Shown here in pieces: positions 20,036 through 29,915 of a DNA stretch of 64,000 nt. The stretch's first letter is position 1. Each line of letters starts with the position of its first letter. The translations under genes were made by a program, and so were the position numbers. The notes beneath the pieces are model-generated. The model searched no databases, had not been told where the DNA came from, and saw only the letters and a program-made list of their open reading frames with translations. Source of the DNA: an uncultured Chlorobiota bacterium (lineage in GTDB: Bacteria; Bacteroidota; Bacteroidia; Bacteroidales; JAADGE01); assembly GCA_947311255.1 (NCBI GenBank), contig CAMZKL010000040.1, positions 95,135 through 159,134 of the forward strand, given 5' to 3'.

Positions 20036-21012
20036 TTTCTTTTACATTTATTTAATAAAACAAAATCTGCGAGAGTACAAGCAGAAAGTGCTTCAACAAT
20101 TACAGGAATTCTAAGTGCAATACAAGCATCATGCCTACCCTTAATTTCTAATTTTTCAATTTTTTTTGTCTTAAAATTAAAAGTCTCTTGAGGCAATGAA
20201 ATACTTGAAGTAGGTTTAACAGCAATTCTAAAAACTATGTTATTACCATTTGTAATTCCTCCATTTATACCGGCAGCATAGTTCGTTTGTGTTTCTCCTT
20301 TATCGTTTACAATCAAGTCATTATGTTCTTTCCCTTTCATCTTTGCCGCTTCAAATCCACTGCCAAATTCAATTGCTTTAATTCCTGGTATAGAAAACAT
20401 TGCTGAGCTTAAAACAGATTCAACAGAGTTAAAAAATGGTTCTCCTAATCCAATAGGCAAGTTTGATATTTGACATTCTATTACTCCTCCAATAGAATTT
20501 TTCTCTATAATTGCTTTTTCAACAGCTTTTGAAATATTATTGTTTCCTCCTGCTTCAATTAATTTTGCGTGGATATTTATCTCTGGAATTATTTTTTTTG
20601 CAATCACACCGGCTGCTACAAGTCCAACCGTTATCCTTCCTGAGAAATGACCTCCTCCCCTATCATCATTGTATGACTTAAACTTTTTATCAGCAACAAA
20701 ATCTGAATGCCCGGGTCTTGGATGAGCTCTAAAATTATAATCTTTTGACCTAGTATCTAAATTATTAAAAATAATAGAAATTGGTGCACCCGTCGTAAAT
20801 CCATTATATATTCCACTCATAATCAGCGGATTATCATCTTCTTTCCGAGAGGTTGTTCCTTTTGCTCCGCTTTTGCGTCTTAATAAATCTTTCCTAAAAT
20901 CTTTATCTATAAATGAGATTCCGGAAGGGCAACCATCAATTAAAACACCGGCAGACTTTCCATGAGATTCACCAAAAATTTGGATTTTAAAGATTCTTCC
21001 AAAAGAATTCAT
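20032..21012 (-). CDS. aroC: Chorismate synthase
   Basis: IQIFGESHGKSAGVLIDGCPSG; RAHPRPGHSDFVADKKF; DDRGGGHFSGRITVGLVAAG; GRHDACIALRIPVIVEA. Confidence 0.95.
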   Translation of the reverse strand: MNSFGRIFKIQIFGESHGKSAGVLIDGCPSGISFIDKDFRKDLLRRKSGAKGTTSRKEDDNPLIMSGIYNGFTTGAPISIIFNNLDTRSKDYNFRAHPRPGHSDFVADKKFKSYNDDRGGGHFSGRITVGLVAAGVIAKKIIPEINIHAKLIEAGGNNNISKAVEKAIIEKNSIGGVIECQISNLPIGLGEPFFNSVESVLSSAMFSIPGIKAIEFGSGFEAAKMKGKEHNDLIVNDKGETQTNYAAGINGGITNGNNIVFRIAVKPTSSISLPQETFNFKTKKIEKLEIKGRHDACIALRIPVIVEALSACTLADFVLLNKCKRK

Positions 21013-21410
21013 GTTAAATATTTTATTTATTCTGATGCCAAAGTTAATATAAAAATTATGGTTTTACTGACTTTATAGTGAGTAATTATTTGTTATGTAT
21101 TCTAAAACTGTATAAGAAGTAAATATTGTAAATATTAAATTTATATAAATATTCAATGAAATAGCAATTTTACTAACCACATTAATTAACTGTATATGAA
21201 ACAATTAAAACAATAATCACAAATATCTATTTTCAATATGATATCGTAATTTAGTTGCTTAGTTTGAAAAAATAAATAATATATTATTTAAAACCTTCAA
21301 TTTATCTAGTAAATTTATTGTATTAATAAAATTATGAATTGATTTGTCAATTTTTTTTCTACTTTTGAGTAGATTTTTTTAAAAAAATTCAATCTTAAAA
21401 AACTTCAAAA

Positions 21411-22193
21411 ATGGAAAATTTTAAATGGTTTGATAAATGGTATTCTAAACATGTGATTGAACATCATAAAGAAAAAGCACATTTTAAAATTGAAAATTCC
21501 AAAGAAGATCATTCTTGGAAATTGACAGCTGACTTAACAGAAACAGAATACAAGCATATTAAATACATGAACGAAGCTAAAAAAATTTCAGATTATAATT
21601 ATTATAGAGTAGATGCAAAAGAAAAAAACTTTTATGCAGAAGGAGATTTTACAAAATTAGACTTTTTAATTGGAAAATTCAGAGTTTATATTGGTGAAAT
21701 AGACCATGCTTCCTATGGAAATGATTTTTTCTTAAACCCCGATATTCAAAAATATATTTTTGAAGATGAAAAAAATTCCAAAATATACTTGCACTACACA
21801 TCTGAAAAAGATGTTGTTGAAAAGATTTCTAAAAATGGATTTGAATTTTTAGCTTTTGACAAAACTACGACTCCTGCTAATAATAACCCTATTGACATAA
21901 GCTATAACCATATGATAAGAAAACCTTACGGAAAATTTATTGTGGTTATTTCCATTAGTAAAAAGATTTTTAATAAATATTCATCTTTAATTAATAAATC
22001 CCAAAAGAAAGATTTAAAAGTAGAAGAAGTACTATCAGAAAAAGCTCCTTATAAAGTTGATTTTGGAGAAAATGTTTTTACTCTGCACCATAAATTTGTA
22101 AAAGGTTTCATAAATTATTCAACAGGTGAAATTTTCAAAAATACTGATTTTGACAGGAATTATGATAAAGTTCAATTTGAAGAACAGATATAA
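21411..22193 (+). CDS. Uncharacterised protein: Imm53-like N-terminal segment plus a C-terminal segment with an ART-like HYTSEKDVVEKISKNGF motif (tentative)
   Basis: FKWFDKWYSKHVIEHHKEKAHFKIENSKEDHSWKLTADLTETEYK; YLHYTSEKDVVEKISKNGFEF. Confidence 0.5.
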   Translation: MENFKWFDKWYSKHVIEHHKEKAHFKIENSKEDHSWKLTADLTETEYKHIKYMNEAKKISDYNYYRVDAKEKNFYAEGDFTKLDFLIGKFRVYIGEIDHASYGNDFFLNPDIQKYIFEDEKNSKIYLHYTSEKDVVEKISKNGFEFLAFDKTTTPANNNPIDISYNHMIRKPYGKFIVVISISKKIFNKYSSLINKSQKKDLKVEEVLSEKAPYKVDFGENVFTLHHKFVKGFINYSTGEIFKNTDFDRNYDKVQFEEQI

Positions 22194-22360
22194 ACACACA
22201 AATAATTTACTTAATATCAATTAATTAGAAAACTTTAAACACATGGACACTCATTCTAAATGCTTAATAACCAAGCAAATGACTAAAAATAAGTTTTCCC
22301 CTTGCATATTTAATAAATACAAATTAACTATTAAGTTTATACTTTTAAACTTTTAACTTT

Positions 22361-22376
22361 TTTAGACACATGAAAC
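22361..22376 (+). repeat. Direct repeat 1 flanking element copy B
   Basis: TTTAGACACATGAAAC, identical to 22532-22547. Confidence 0.8.
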
Positions 22377-22547
22377 ACCCACGACAAATATTTTGGCACC
22401 CAAGGACATGACTATATCCCTGCATACAAATTACTTGCAGAAGAAAGCAAGTGTTCCTATGTGCAGAACAACACAATTATTATAAATACAGGTGAGCAAG
22501 CAACTTATTCAACATAAGCTAATTAAAAAAATTTAGACACATGAAAC
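22370..22547 (+). repeat. Copy B of the conserved intergenic element, ending at the start of the TPM-domain gene
   Basis: ATGAAACACCCACGACAAATATTTTGGCACCCAAGGACATGACTATA...TTTAGACACATGAAA; see copy A. Confidence 0.85.
22532..22547 (+). repeat. Direct repeat 2, overlapping the TPM gene start codon
   Basis: TTTAGACACATGAAAC. Confidence 0.8.
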
Positions 22548-23164
22548 GTTTCAACGAAGATTTCAAATCAAAATTATACGACACAATTGAGGACATAGAA
22601 AACAATTCACTTGTTGAAATTGTTGCAATAATCAAATCTAAATCAGGAATATACAGAGATGTTTCGCTATGGTTTGCAATAGCTGTTATGTTTGTAGCAT
22701 CTAGTTTTTTCATGTTCTCTCCAATAATATTTGATGTTTATATGATATATGTTTTTTCATTTTTAATATTTATTCTGGCTTATTTATTTTCTGAATTTTT
22801 TAAAAAATTAAAACGTCTTTTTATTAAAGATAAAAGAATGACCCGAAATATTGACATTTATGCAAGAGCTATTTTCCAAAAAGGAGGAATAAGATTTACA
22901 CAAGAAAAAATAGGTGTTTTAATATATGTTTCACTATTTGAAAAAAAAATTAAACTAATTGGAGACAGAGGAGCATTTACACTTGTTCCAAATGAATTGT
23001 GGAGAGAAATGAAAAAAGATTTTAACTCAATTTTTGATAAAGATGATGTTCCTGCTGCATTTATAAAAGAACTGCAAAAAACAAAAGAAATTTTTGCAGA
23101 ATTCATTTTACCTATTGAAAATGACATTAATGAACTCCCTGATGATTTAGAAGTTGAATTGTAA
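22541..23164 (+). CDS. TPM-domain (TLP18.3/Psb32/MOLO-1) membrane protein
   Basis: DTIEDIENNSLVEIVAIIKSKSGIYRDVSLWFAIAVMF; ARAIFQKGGIRFTQEKIGVLIYVSLFEKKIKLIGDRG. Confidence 0.7.
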   Translation: MKRFNEDFKSKLYDTIEDIENNSLVEIVAIIKSKSGIYRDVSLWFAIAVMFVASSFFMFSPIIFDVYMIYVFSFLIFILAYLFSEFFKKLKRLFIKDKRMTRNIDIYARAIFQKGGIRFTQEKIGVLIYVSLFEKKIKLIGDRGAFTLVPNELWREMKKDFNSIFDKDDVPAAFIKELQKTKEIFAEFILPIENDINELPDDLEVEL

Positions 23165-23210
23165 ACAATAATAAATAATATATTTTCTTAACAAGCTAAG
23201 CTATTTTACA

Positions 23211-24728
23211 ATGCAAAATATTAAAAACAATAAAAAACTTACAATATTTATAATATTAACATCAATATTAACCATCCTATTTTTTTTAAGTCCTTTGGGA
23301 ATTGAACTTGCAAATGCAAGGCCAGGTGGCGGACATTCTTATTCCGGAGGAGGAAGCTCATCAAATGGTGGTGGTGGCGGTGGAGATATTGGATTTCTTA
23401 TTTATTTAATATTTACAAAATTACCTCCTCAGGTTTCAATTCCTTTAGTTATAGGAATAATTGTTTTCAGAATAATAATTATGAAACGAAGAGAAAGAGA
23501 AAGCAAGACAATTATTTCAAGTCCTGGTGTTCATGCAATTATGAACAGAAGTGAAGAAAATGAAAGAGAAATTGCTAGATTGAAATCTTACGATCCTAAT
23601 TTTTCTAAAGTCCTTTTTCTTGACTTTGTATCATCTATTTACAACAAATTTTATACTTGGTACGGAACAAAAGATTTCAAAAATCTTTCTCCTTTTTTTA
23701 GTAATACAGAGATACAATCTTCAATACACCTTCTAAACAAAAGGACTGTAAATGAGATAGTTATAGGAAGTATAAAAATTAGCGAAATAAATAACTTAGA
23801 AACTGTAACAGGAATATCTGTCGATATTGAGGCAAATTACACTATAAATATACAAGAAAAAAAAACAAGATATAGAGTAGTTGAAAGATGGTATTTTAAC
23901 CGAAAAGCAGGAATTTTATCTTCTGAACCTGAAAAAATGCGAAAATTATCCTGCCCTAATTGTGGAGCTCCTGGCAACTTCACAGACAAAGGAGAATGCC
24001 AAAGCTGTGGAACTCAAATTAATAAAGGAGAAATGCAATGGTTCGTAAAAAAACATAAAATTTTAAAACAGGAAGTATTTATATCCGAAGGATTAGCTCA
24101 TTATGAGCAAGAAAGAGGGACAAACCTTCCAACAATCTTCCAAGCTAATTTTAGTGAAATTTCTGAACGTTTTGCACAAAAACACAATTTTGAATGGAAC
24201 TCATGGCGATTAAATTTTTCTTCTAATATTGCCACAAATTACTTTTTAAAAATATATGCAGCTTGGAGTACAAATAAATTAGAAGACGTTCGAAATTTAT
24301 TATCAGATAGAATTTATGAATCGTTTATGTTTTGGATTAACACATATAAAAAAGCTGGACTAACAAACAAATTAGAAGAAATTAAAATTTCAAACATACA
24401 GGCTGTAAGAATTGATATTGATAAATATTACGAATCAATTACTGTTAGAATTTTTGCATCAGCATTAGATTATGTTGAAGACAGTTCAGGAAATATCGAA
24501 GGGGGTTCAAAAAACAATGCACGTTTTTTTAGTGAATATTGGACTTTCATAAGAAGAAATGGGGTTGAAAAAGACACATATAATTTATCAACTTGTCCTA
24601 ATTGCGGTGCACCAGCAGACAAAATGGGACAGGCAGGCATTTGTGAATATTGCGATACTAAAATCAGCAATGGAGATTTTTCTTGGGTGCTTGCAATAAT
24701 TACTCAAGATGAAGTTTATGCTGGATAA
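23211..24728 (+). CDS. Tim44-like domain protein with two zinc ribbons
   Basis: Gly-rich GGGHSYSGGGSSSNGGGGGG; CPNCGAPGNFTDKGECQSCG and CPNCGAPADKMGQAGICEYC. Confidence 0.75.
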   Translation: MQNIKNNKKLTIFIILTSILTILFFLSPLGIELANARPGGGHSYSGGGSSSNGGGGGGDIGFLIYLIFTKLPPQVSIPLVIGIIVFRIIIMKRRERESKTIISSPGVHAIMNRSEENEREIARLKSYDPNFSKVLFLDFVSSIYNKFYTWYGTKDFKNLSPFFSNTEIQSSIHLLNKRTVNEIVIGSIKISEINNLETVTGISVDIEANYTINIQEKKTRYRVVERWYFNRKAGILSSEPEKMRKLSCPNCGAPGNFTDKGECQSCGTQINKGEMQWFVKKHKILKQEVFISEGLAHYEQERGTNLPTIFQANFSEISERFAQKHNFEWNSWRLNFSSNIATNYFLKIYAAWSTNKLEDVRNLLSDRIYESFMFWINTYKKAGLTNKLEEIKISNIQAVRIDIDKYYESITVRIFASALDYVEDSSGNIEGGSKNNARFFSEYWTFIRRNGVEKDTYNLSTCPNCGAPADKMGQAGICEYCDTKISNGDFSWVLAIITQDEVYAG

Positions 24729-24731
24729 AAA

Positions 24732-24765
24732 CCCTGTTAGTGCTTTTTTTTAGCCTGACAGCGGT
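24732..24765 (+). repeat. Single copy of CTGTCAG hairpin / CTGACAGCGGTT family
   Basis: CCCTGTTAGTGCTTTTTTTTAGCCTGACAGCGGTT; inverted near-identical copy at 51659-51695. Confidence 0.75.
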
Positions 24766-24945
24766 TATCAAGTAAAGAGTTTAAGAAAAATTTTATAAAT
24801 TTGAAAGATTAAAAAGTTTTAGTCTTAAAACTAAGACAAATTCAATTTTTAGCAACCTACTTATTGTCAAGTGATTACATTGTACAATATGTAAACTTTG
24901 TGCTTTTAATACAAACATACTATATTAATTATAAAAAATTAAAAG

Positions 24946-27336
24946 ATGAAAAAAACACTAAAAATAATATCAATCATACTTATTTTAATAGCTATTGCAG
25001 TATTTTTCATGCTACAATCTTACAAACCTCAATATTCAGGAGAAATAAAGTTAAAAGGCCTAAAAAAGGAAGTGACAGTATATCATGACAAATATGGTAT
25101 TCCGCATATATACGCAGAGAATAAAGATGATTTGTATTTTGCTCTTGGATATTTACATGCACAAGAAAGACTATTTCAGATGGAAATGTTAAGAAGAATT
25201 ACAAGCGGAAGACTATCTGAAATAATAGGAACAAAAACTATTGAAACAGATAAATATTTTAGAACATTACAAATTAATAAAGCATCGGAATTAAGTATTA
25301 AAAAATACTTTTCGGATAAAAGTAAGCCATATGTAAAAGATGCAAATAATTATTTGAGAGGAATAAATGATTTTTTAATGAACGGAAAAACCCCAATCGA
25401 GTACCAACTAATGGGAATTAAAAAAGAAAAATTTAAAATTGTAGATTTATTCAATATTGCTGGTTTTATGGCTTTCAGTTTTGCTGAAGCATTTAAAATA
25501 GACCCTATGATTTCTAAAATCCAGAATGAACTAGGAAACAAATATCTTGAAGACATTGTTTCAAGCTATGTACCTGGAACAGAAAGAGTTCCTCTTTCAA
25601 ACAATCAAGAAATTGATTATTCTGCTTTAAGTAAAATAACTAAAACAACATCCGAACTTATTGACAATTTACCTGTGCCGTTCTTTGAAGGAAGTAATTC
25701 TTGGATTTTATCACAGAAAAAAACAGAATCAGGAGGTGTTATATTTGCAAATGATACTCATATTGGATATTCACAGCCTTCGGTTTGGTACGAAGCACAT
25801 CTTGAATGCCCAAACTTTAACCTTTACGGAAATTTCATAGCAGGAATTCCTTTTTCATTGCTGGGACACAACAGAAATCTAGCTTGGGGACTAACAATGT
25901 TTGAAAACGATGATGTAGATTTTTATTACGAAGAGCTTAATCCTAACGATAGCACACAATACAAAAGTAATAATACTTGGAAAAATTTTAAACTTATTAC
26001 TGAAACTATAAAAGTTAAAGATTCTTCTGATGTTACAATAACAGTAAGAAAAACCGAAAGAGGGAGTATAATAAATGATTATATAAAGGATGCAGGAGAT
26101 AAACCAATTTCAGTTTTTTGGACTTTCACTCATATTCCCATTGAAACTGTTCTTGCTTTTTACGAATTAAACAATTCTAACAATATTGAAGATGTTAAAA
26201 ATGCAGCTTCAAAAATAAGTTCTCCCGGTCTTAATATTATGTATGGTGATAAATTAGGCAATATTGCATATTGGGCAGCCGGAAAAATAACTAAATTTAA
26301 AGACAGTATTTTTCAATCGGACAGAATTCAGGAACACGAAAAAGGAGATATCTCTTTTTACAATTTCAAAAACAATCCAAAATCTGTAAACCCTAGTTCT
26401 GGCTTTGTTTATTCCTCTAATAATCAGCCCGATAGTGTTAATGGGATTTTATATCCGGGTTATTACCCTTCAGAAGACAGAGCAGTAAGAGTTTTGGAAT
26501 TTTTAAAGAATGAAAATAAATGGAATGTTGAAAAAACTAAAAAAATGCAAACTGATGTCAAGTCTGCTGTAATGCCAAAAACAGTAAAAGAGATCTTGAC
26601 AAATATTGACATCTCAATTTTAGAAAAAACAAAGAATCATAAAAAAGCATATGATATTTTATTAAAATGGGATGGAGAACATCAAAAAGAAAGTAAAGGA
26701 CCCGTTATTTACAATCGTCTTCTTAGAAAAATTTTAGAACTTACAATGATTGATGAACTAGGCGAAGAAGATTTTGATTTCATGACTTATGGGCATACAC
26801 CGGAAAGATCAATTCCTGTATTACTTAGCAACAATAATTCTGTGTGGTGGAATAATATAAAAACAGAAAAAAAGGAAACCCGAAAAGACATCTTTACCGC
26901 AGCTTTTGATAGCACAATTGTTGCACTAAATAAAGAACTTGGTAACAATACAGATGAGTGGAAATGGGAGAATGTTCACACAGTAGAATATCAACACTTT
27001 ATAGCAAAATCTGTTAAACCTTTAAGAAAAATATTTAATGTTGGACCTTTTAATGTTTGGGGAGCAAAACAAGTTATAAACCAAATAGCTTATAAAATAA
27101 GTAAAGACGGAAAATACAAATCAACATCAGGTCCGGCAATGAGAACAATTATTGATTTTTCAGATGTAGAAAACAAATCGTACAGCATAATCCCCACAGG
27201 ACAATCTGGCATTTTTATGAGTAAACATTATTCAGACCAAGCAGAAATGTATAATAAAGGAGAATATAGAAAACAAATGATGAATAAAGATGAAATTATT
27301 AAAGAGAGTGTAAAATTGGTACTGAAACCTAAGTAA
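24946..27336 (+). CDS. Penicillin acylase family protein (Ntn hydrolase)
   Basis: VYHDKYGIPHIYAENKDDLYFALGYLHAQERLFQMEMLRR; GSNSWILSQKKTESGGVIFANDTH. Confidence 0.92.
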   Translation: MKKTLKIISIILILIAIAVFFMLQSYKPQYSGEIKLKGLKKEVTVYHDKYGIPHIYAENKDDLYFALGYLHAQERLFQMEMLRRITSGRLSEIIGTKTIETDKYFRTLQINKASELSIKKYFSDKSKPYVKDANNYLRGINDFLMNGKTPIEYQLMGIKKEKFKIVDLFNIAGFMAFSFAEAFKIDPMISKIQNELGNKYLEDIVSSYVPGTERVPLSNNQEIDYSALSKITKTTSELIDNLPVPFFEGSNSWILSQKKTESGGVIFANDTHIGYSQPSVWYEAHLECPNFNLYGNFIAGIPFSLLGHNRNLAWGLTMFENDDVDFYYEELNPNDSTQYKSNNTWKNFKLITETIKVKDSSDVTITVRKTERGSIINDYIKDAGDKPISVFWTFTHIPIETVLAFYELNNSNNIEDVKNAASKISSPGLNIMYGDKLGNIAYWAAGKITKFKDSIFQSDRIQEHEKGDISFYNFKNNPKSVNPSSGFVYSSNNQPDSVNGILYPGYYPSEDRAVRVLEFLKNENKWNVEKTKKMQTDVKSAVMPKTVKEILTNIDISILEKTKNHKKAYDILLKWDGEHQKESKGPVIYNRLLRKILELTMIDELGEEDFDFMTYGHTPERSIPVLLSNNNSVWWNNIKTEKKETRKDIFTAAFDSTIVALNKELGNNTDEWKWENVHTVEYQHFIAKSVKPLRKIFNVGPFNVWGAKQVINQIAYKISKDGKYKSTSGPAMRTIIDFSDVENKSYSIIPTGQSGIFMSKHYSDQAEMYNKGEYRKQMMNKDEIIKESVKLVLKPK

Positions 27337-27489
27337 TTACTAAATGGAAAATAACTCAAGTCTTTTTTGCTAAAAAAATAATTTAATAATTTTTAATTTA
27401 AAACAGGTCTTATTCATTTTCAGTATCTCACTTTTTATATTATTGTTAATAAAAAAATACAATACTTCTTAAGTTAAAAAAAAGAAAAT

Positions 27490-28221
27490 ATGAATAACAA
27501 TATAAGCAGAACATTTGACCTTTTAGAAAGATATAAAAAAAACTTTTTAAAAGAAGATGTGTTTGTTGCAAAGCAAAATGGAAAATGGACAAAATATTCA
27601 ACACAACAATATATTGATTATTCGCACTTTATCAGCTCAGGTTTATTGGAATTAGGATTTAAAAAAGGCGATAAAATAATAACAATAACTAAAAATTGTC
27701 CCGAGTGGAATTTTATGGACATGGGAATGGCAATGATAGGAGTTGTCCATGTACCTGTTTTTTCAAATCTTAATGAAACGGAATATAAATATATATTTGA
27801 GCATTCTGATGCTAAGATGCTAATTGTTGCAGATAAAAAGTTCTACAATATGCTCCAACCCACTGCAAATGAAACTGATAATATTGAAAAAATATACACC
27901 TTTGAAAAAGTTGAAAATGCTCCATTTTGGAAAGAAATTAAAAATTTAGGAGAAAAATACTTTAGCAAAAACTTACCCAAAATTGAAAAAATAAAAGAAA
28001 GTATTCTTCCTAATGATTTTGCTTCATTAATTTATACATCAGGAACAACCGGACAAGCAAAAGGAGTTATGCTTTCACATAAAAATATGGTTCATAATGC
28101 TGTTGAAGCATCAAAAGTTTTCAATTTAAAACCCAGTCAAAAATATTTAAGCGTGTTGCCTTTGTGCCATGTTGGGGGAAGAATGGGAATTTGCACAAAC
28201 TCCACAAAAAGCATTAATTGA
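27490..28221 (+). pseudogene. Truncated long-chain acyl-CoA ligase (AMP-binding), N-terminal part only
   Basis: LIYTSGTTGQAKGVMLSHKNM, LPLCHVGGRMG, then homology ends abruptly after ~230 aa. Confidence 0.85.
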
Positions 28222-28342
28222 AAACTTAGAAACTATTGAAAATTTACATTTTGCATCTGCTTGGGGAAATTTTGGCGGAGGATTATTAGGAGCAATTTAT
28301 AGTGGATATTTTAGTGCAGTAGGAATATTAAGAACAAAATAA
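28172..28342 (+). pseudogene. C-terminal fragment of an NAD(P)/FAD-dependent oxidoreductase, out of frame with the upstream ligase fragment
   Basis: Reading frame LGEEWEFAQTPQKALIENLETIENLHFASAWGNFGGGLLGAIYSGYFSAVGILRTK*. Confidence 0.7.
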
Positions 28343-28347
28343 TAAAA

Positions 28348-29199
28348 ATGCAAAACTCAAATAAAAAAAAATTCAATCTTATAGACCTTGATTCTGTAAT
28401 CAGAAATCAAAAAAATGAGTTTATAAGCAAACTACCACAGTTTGTAATAAATATAATGAAAAAAATAATTAAGCAAGACGATTTAAATAAATTAATTATT
28501 AATAATAACGATAAACATGGAATTGAATTTGTTAATGCTTGCATAAATGATTTGGGTGTAAACATTAATATTATTAATGAAGAAAACATTCCTGATAAAG
28601 GAAATTTTATTTTTGTTTCAAACCATCCGCTTGGAGGTGTTGATGTTGGAGTTGTAATTGCAATTATATCACATAAATATAAAAATTTAAAGGCAGTTGC
28701 AAATGAAATCTTATCAAATGTTGATAAATTTAAAGAGATTATAATTGAAGTTGGTGTATTCTCAAAGACTGATATTCAATCTATTAAAAAAATGAATGAC
28801 ATTTATTCTTCCAATGAAATTCAAATTTATATACTCCCTTCCGGTTTAGTTTCAAGAAAAACAAAGGGAATTGTAAAAGACCTTCCTTGGAAACATAGTT
28901 TTATAAAAAATGCAGTAAAATATGAAAGAGATGTTATTCCTATTTTGGTTGATGATAAAAATTCAAGAAAATTTTATTTTATTGCCAATTTACGAAAGTT
29001 ATTAAAAATAAAAATGAGCATCGAAACTATTTTTATTCCTGCCGAAATTTTTAAAAAACGAAACAAAACAATTGATGTTTATATCGGCAAACCAATTTCC
29101 TACAAAACATTTGACAAGTCAAAATCTCCAAAAAAATGGGCATTGGCAGTTCAGGATATTGTTTATGAATTAAAAACTTCCCAAGCTTCTTCTGCTTGA
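28348..29199 (+). CDS. PlsC-like 1-acylglycerol-phosphate acyltransferase family protein
   Basis: NFIFVSNHPLGGVDVG (HxxxxD-like variant); IYILPSGLVSRK. Confidence 0.65.
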   Translation: MQNSNKKKFNLIDLDSVIRNQKNEFISKLPQFVINIMKKIIKQDDLNKLIINNNDKHGIEFVNACINDLGVNINIINEENIPDKGNFIFVSNHPLGGVDVGVVIAIISHKYKNLKAVANEILSNVDKFKEIIIEVGVFSKTDIQSIKKMNDIYSSNEIQIYILPSGLVSRKTKGIVKDLPWKHSFIKNAVKYERDVIPILVDDKNSRKFYFIANLRKLLKIKMSIETIFIPAEIFKKRNKTIDVYIGKPISYKTFDKSKSPKKWALAVQDIVYELKTSQASSA

Positions 29200-29915
29200 A
29201 AAATCAGCATTTCATAACCATTAATAATTTTTGCATTTCTGATTTTTCCTTCTTTTAAAAATAAAGTCTCCGTAGGATTATATATTAAATCAAAAAGAAT
29301 ATGTGATTTTGAAATAAACTTATAGGGAATATAAGGTTTTTTATTTATATCTGGAAAAATCCCTAATGGCGTTGCATTTACAATTAATTTATTGTTTGCT
29401 ATAATTTCAGAACTCAAATCTGAATATTGAATTGTTTTATTATTAATTTTTTCTTTTTTAGAACTAACAAAAAGATAGTCAATTTTTAAGGTCCTAAGAG
29501 CATATGCAACAGCTTTGGCAGCTCCTCCTGTTCCTAAAATTAGGGCATTTTTAATATCAGAATTTAAATGTTTTTTTAAAGATTTTTCAAATCCATAAAC
29601 ATCTGTATTATAACCTATTAGCTCAATATTACCATCGCATTTTTTAATCTTTATTACGTTTACTGCACCAATTTCTTTTGCAAGCAAATCAAGTTTATCT
29701 AAAAATGGAATAATTTGCTTTTTATAAGGAGATGTTACATTAAAACCTGCAATATTTTTTTCTGTTTTTATAATGTCTGGAAAAAGATTAATTGAATTGA
29801 TTGAAAAGTTTTTATAAGAAACTCCATTAATATTTTCTAACTTAAACTTTTCTAAGAAATATTTTCTTGAAAAAGAATGAGAAAGAGGATAACCAATTAA
29901 GCCAAAAGTTTTCAT
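29163..29915 (-). CDS. aroE: Shikimate dehydrogenase
   Basis: GLIGYPLSHSFSRKYF; GFNVTSPYKKQIIPFLD; ALILGTGGAAKAVAYAL; GYEMLIFQAEEAWE. Confidence 0.93.
   Translation of the reverse strand: MKTFGLIGYPLSHSFSRKYFLEKFKLENINGVSYKNFSINSINLFPDIIKTEKNIAGFNVTSPYKKQIIPFLDKLDLLAKEIGAVNVIKIKKCDGNIELIGYNTDVYGFEKSLKKHLNSDIKNALILGTGGAAKAVAYALRTLKIDYLFVSSKKEKINNKTIQYSDLSSEIIANNKLIVNATPLGIFPDINKKPYIPYKFISKSHILFDLIYNPTETLFLKEGKIRNAKIINGYEMLIFQAEEAWEVFNS

Noticed and set aside
24864-25088. Plus-strand 74-aa ORF overlapping the penicillin acylase start
   Set aside because: Out of frame with a clear signal-peptide start at 24946; no protein-like features
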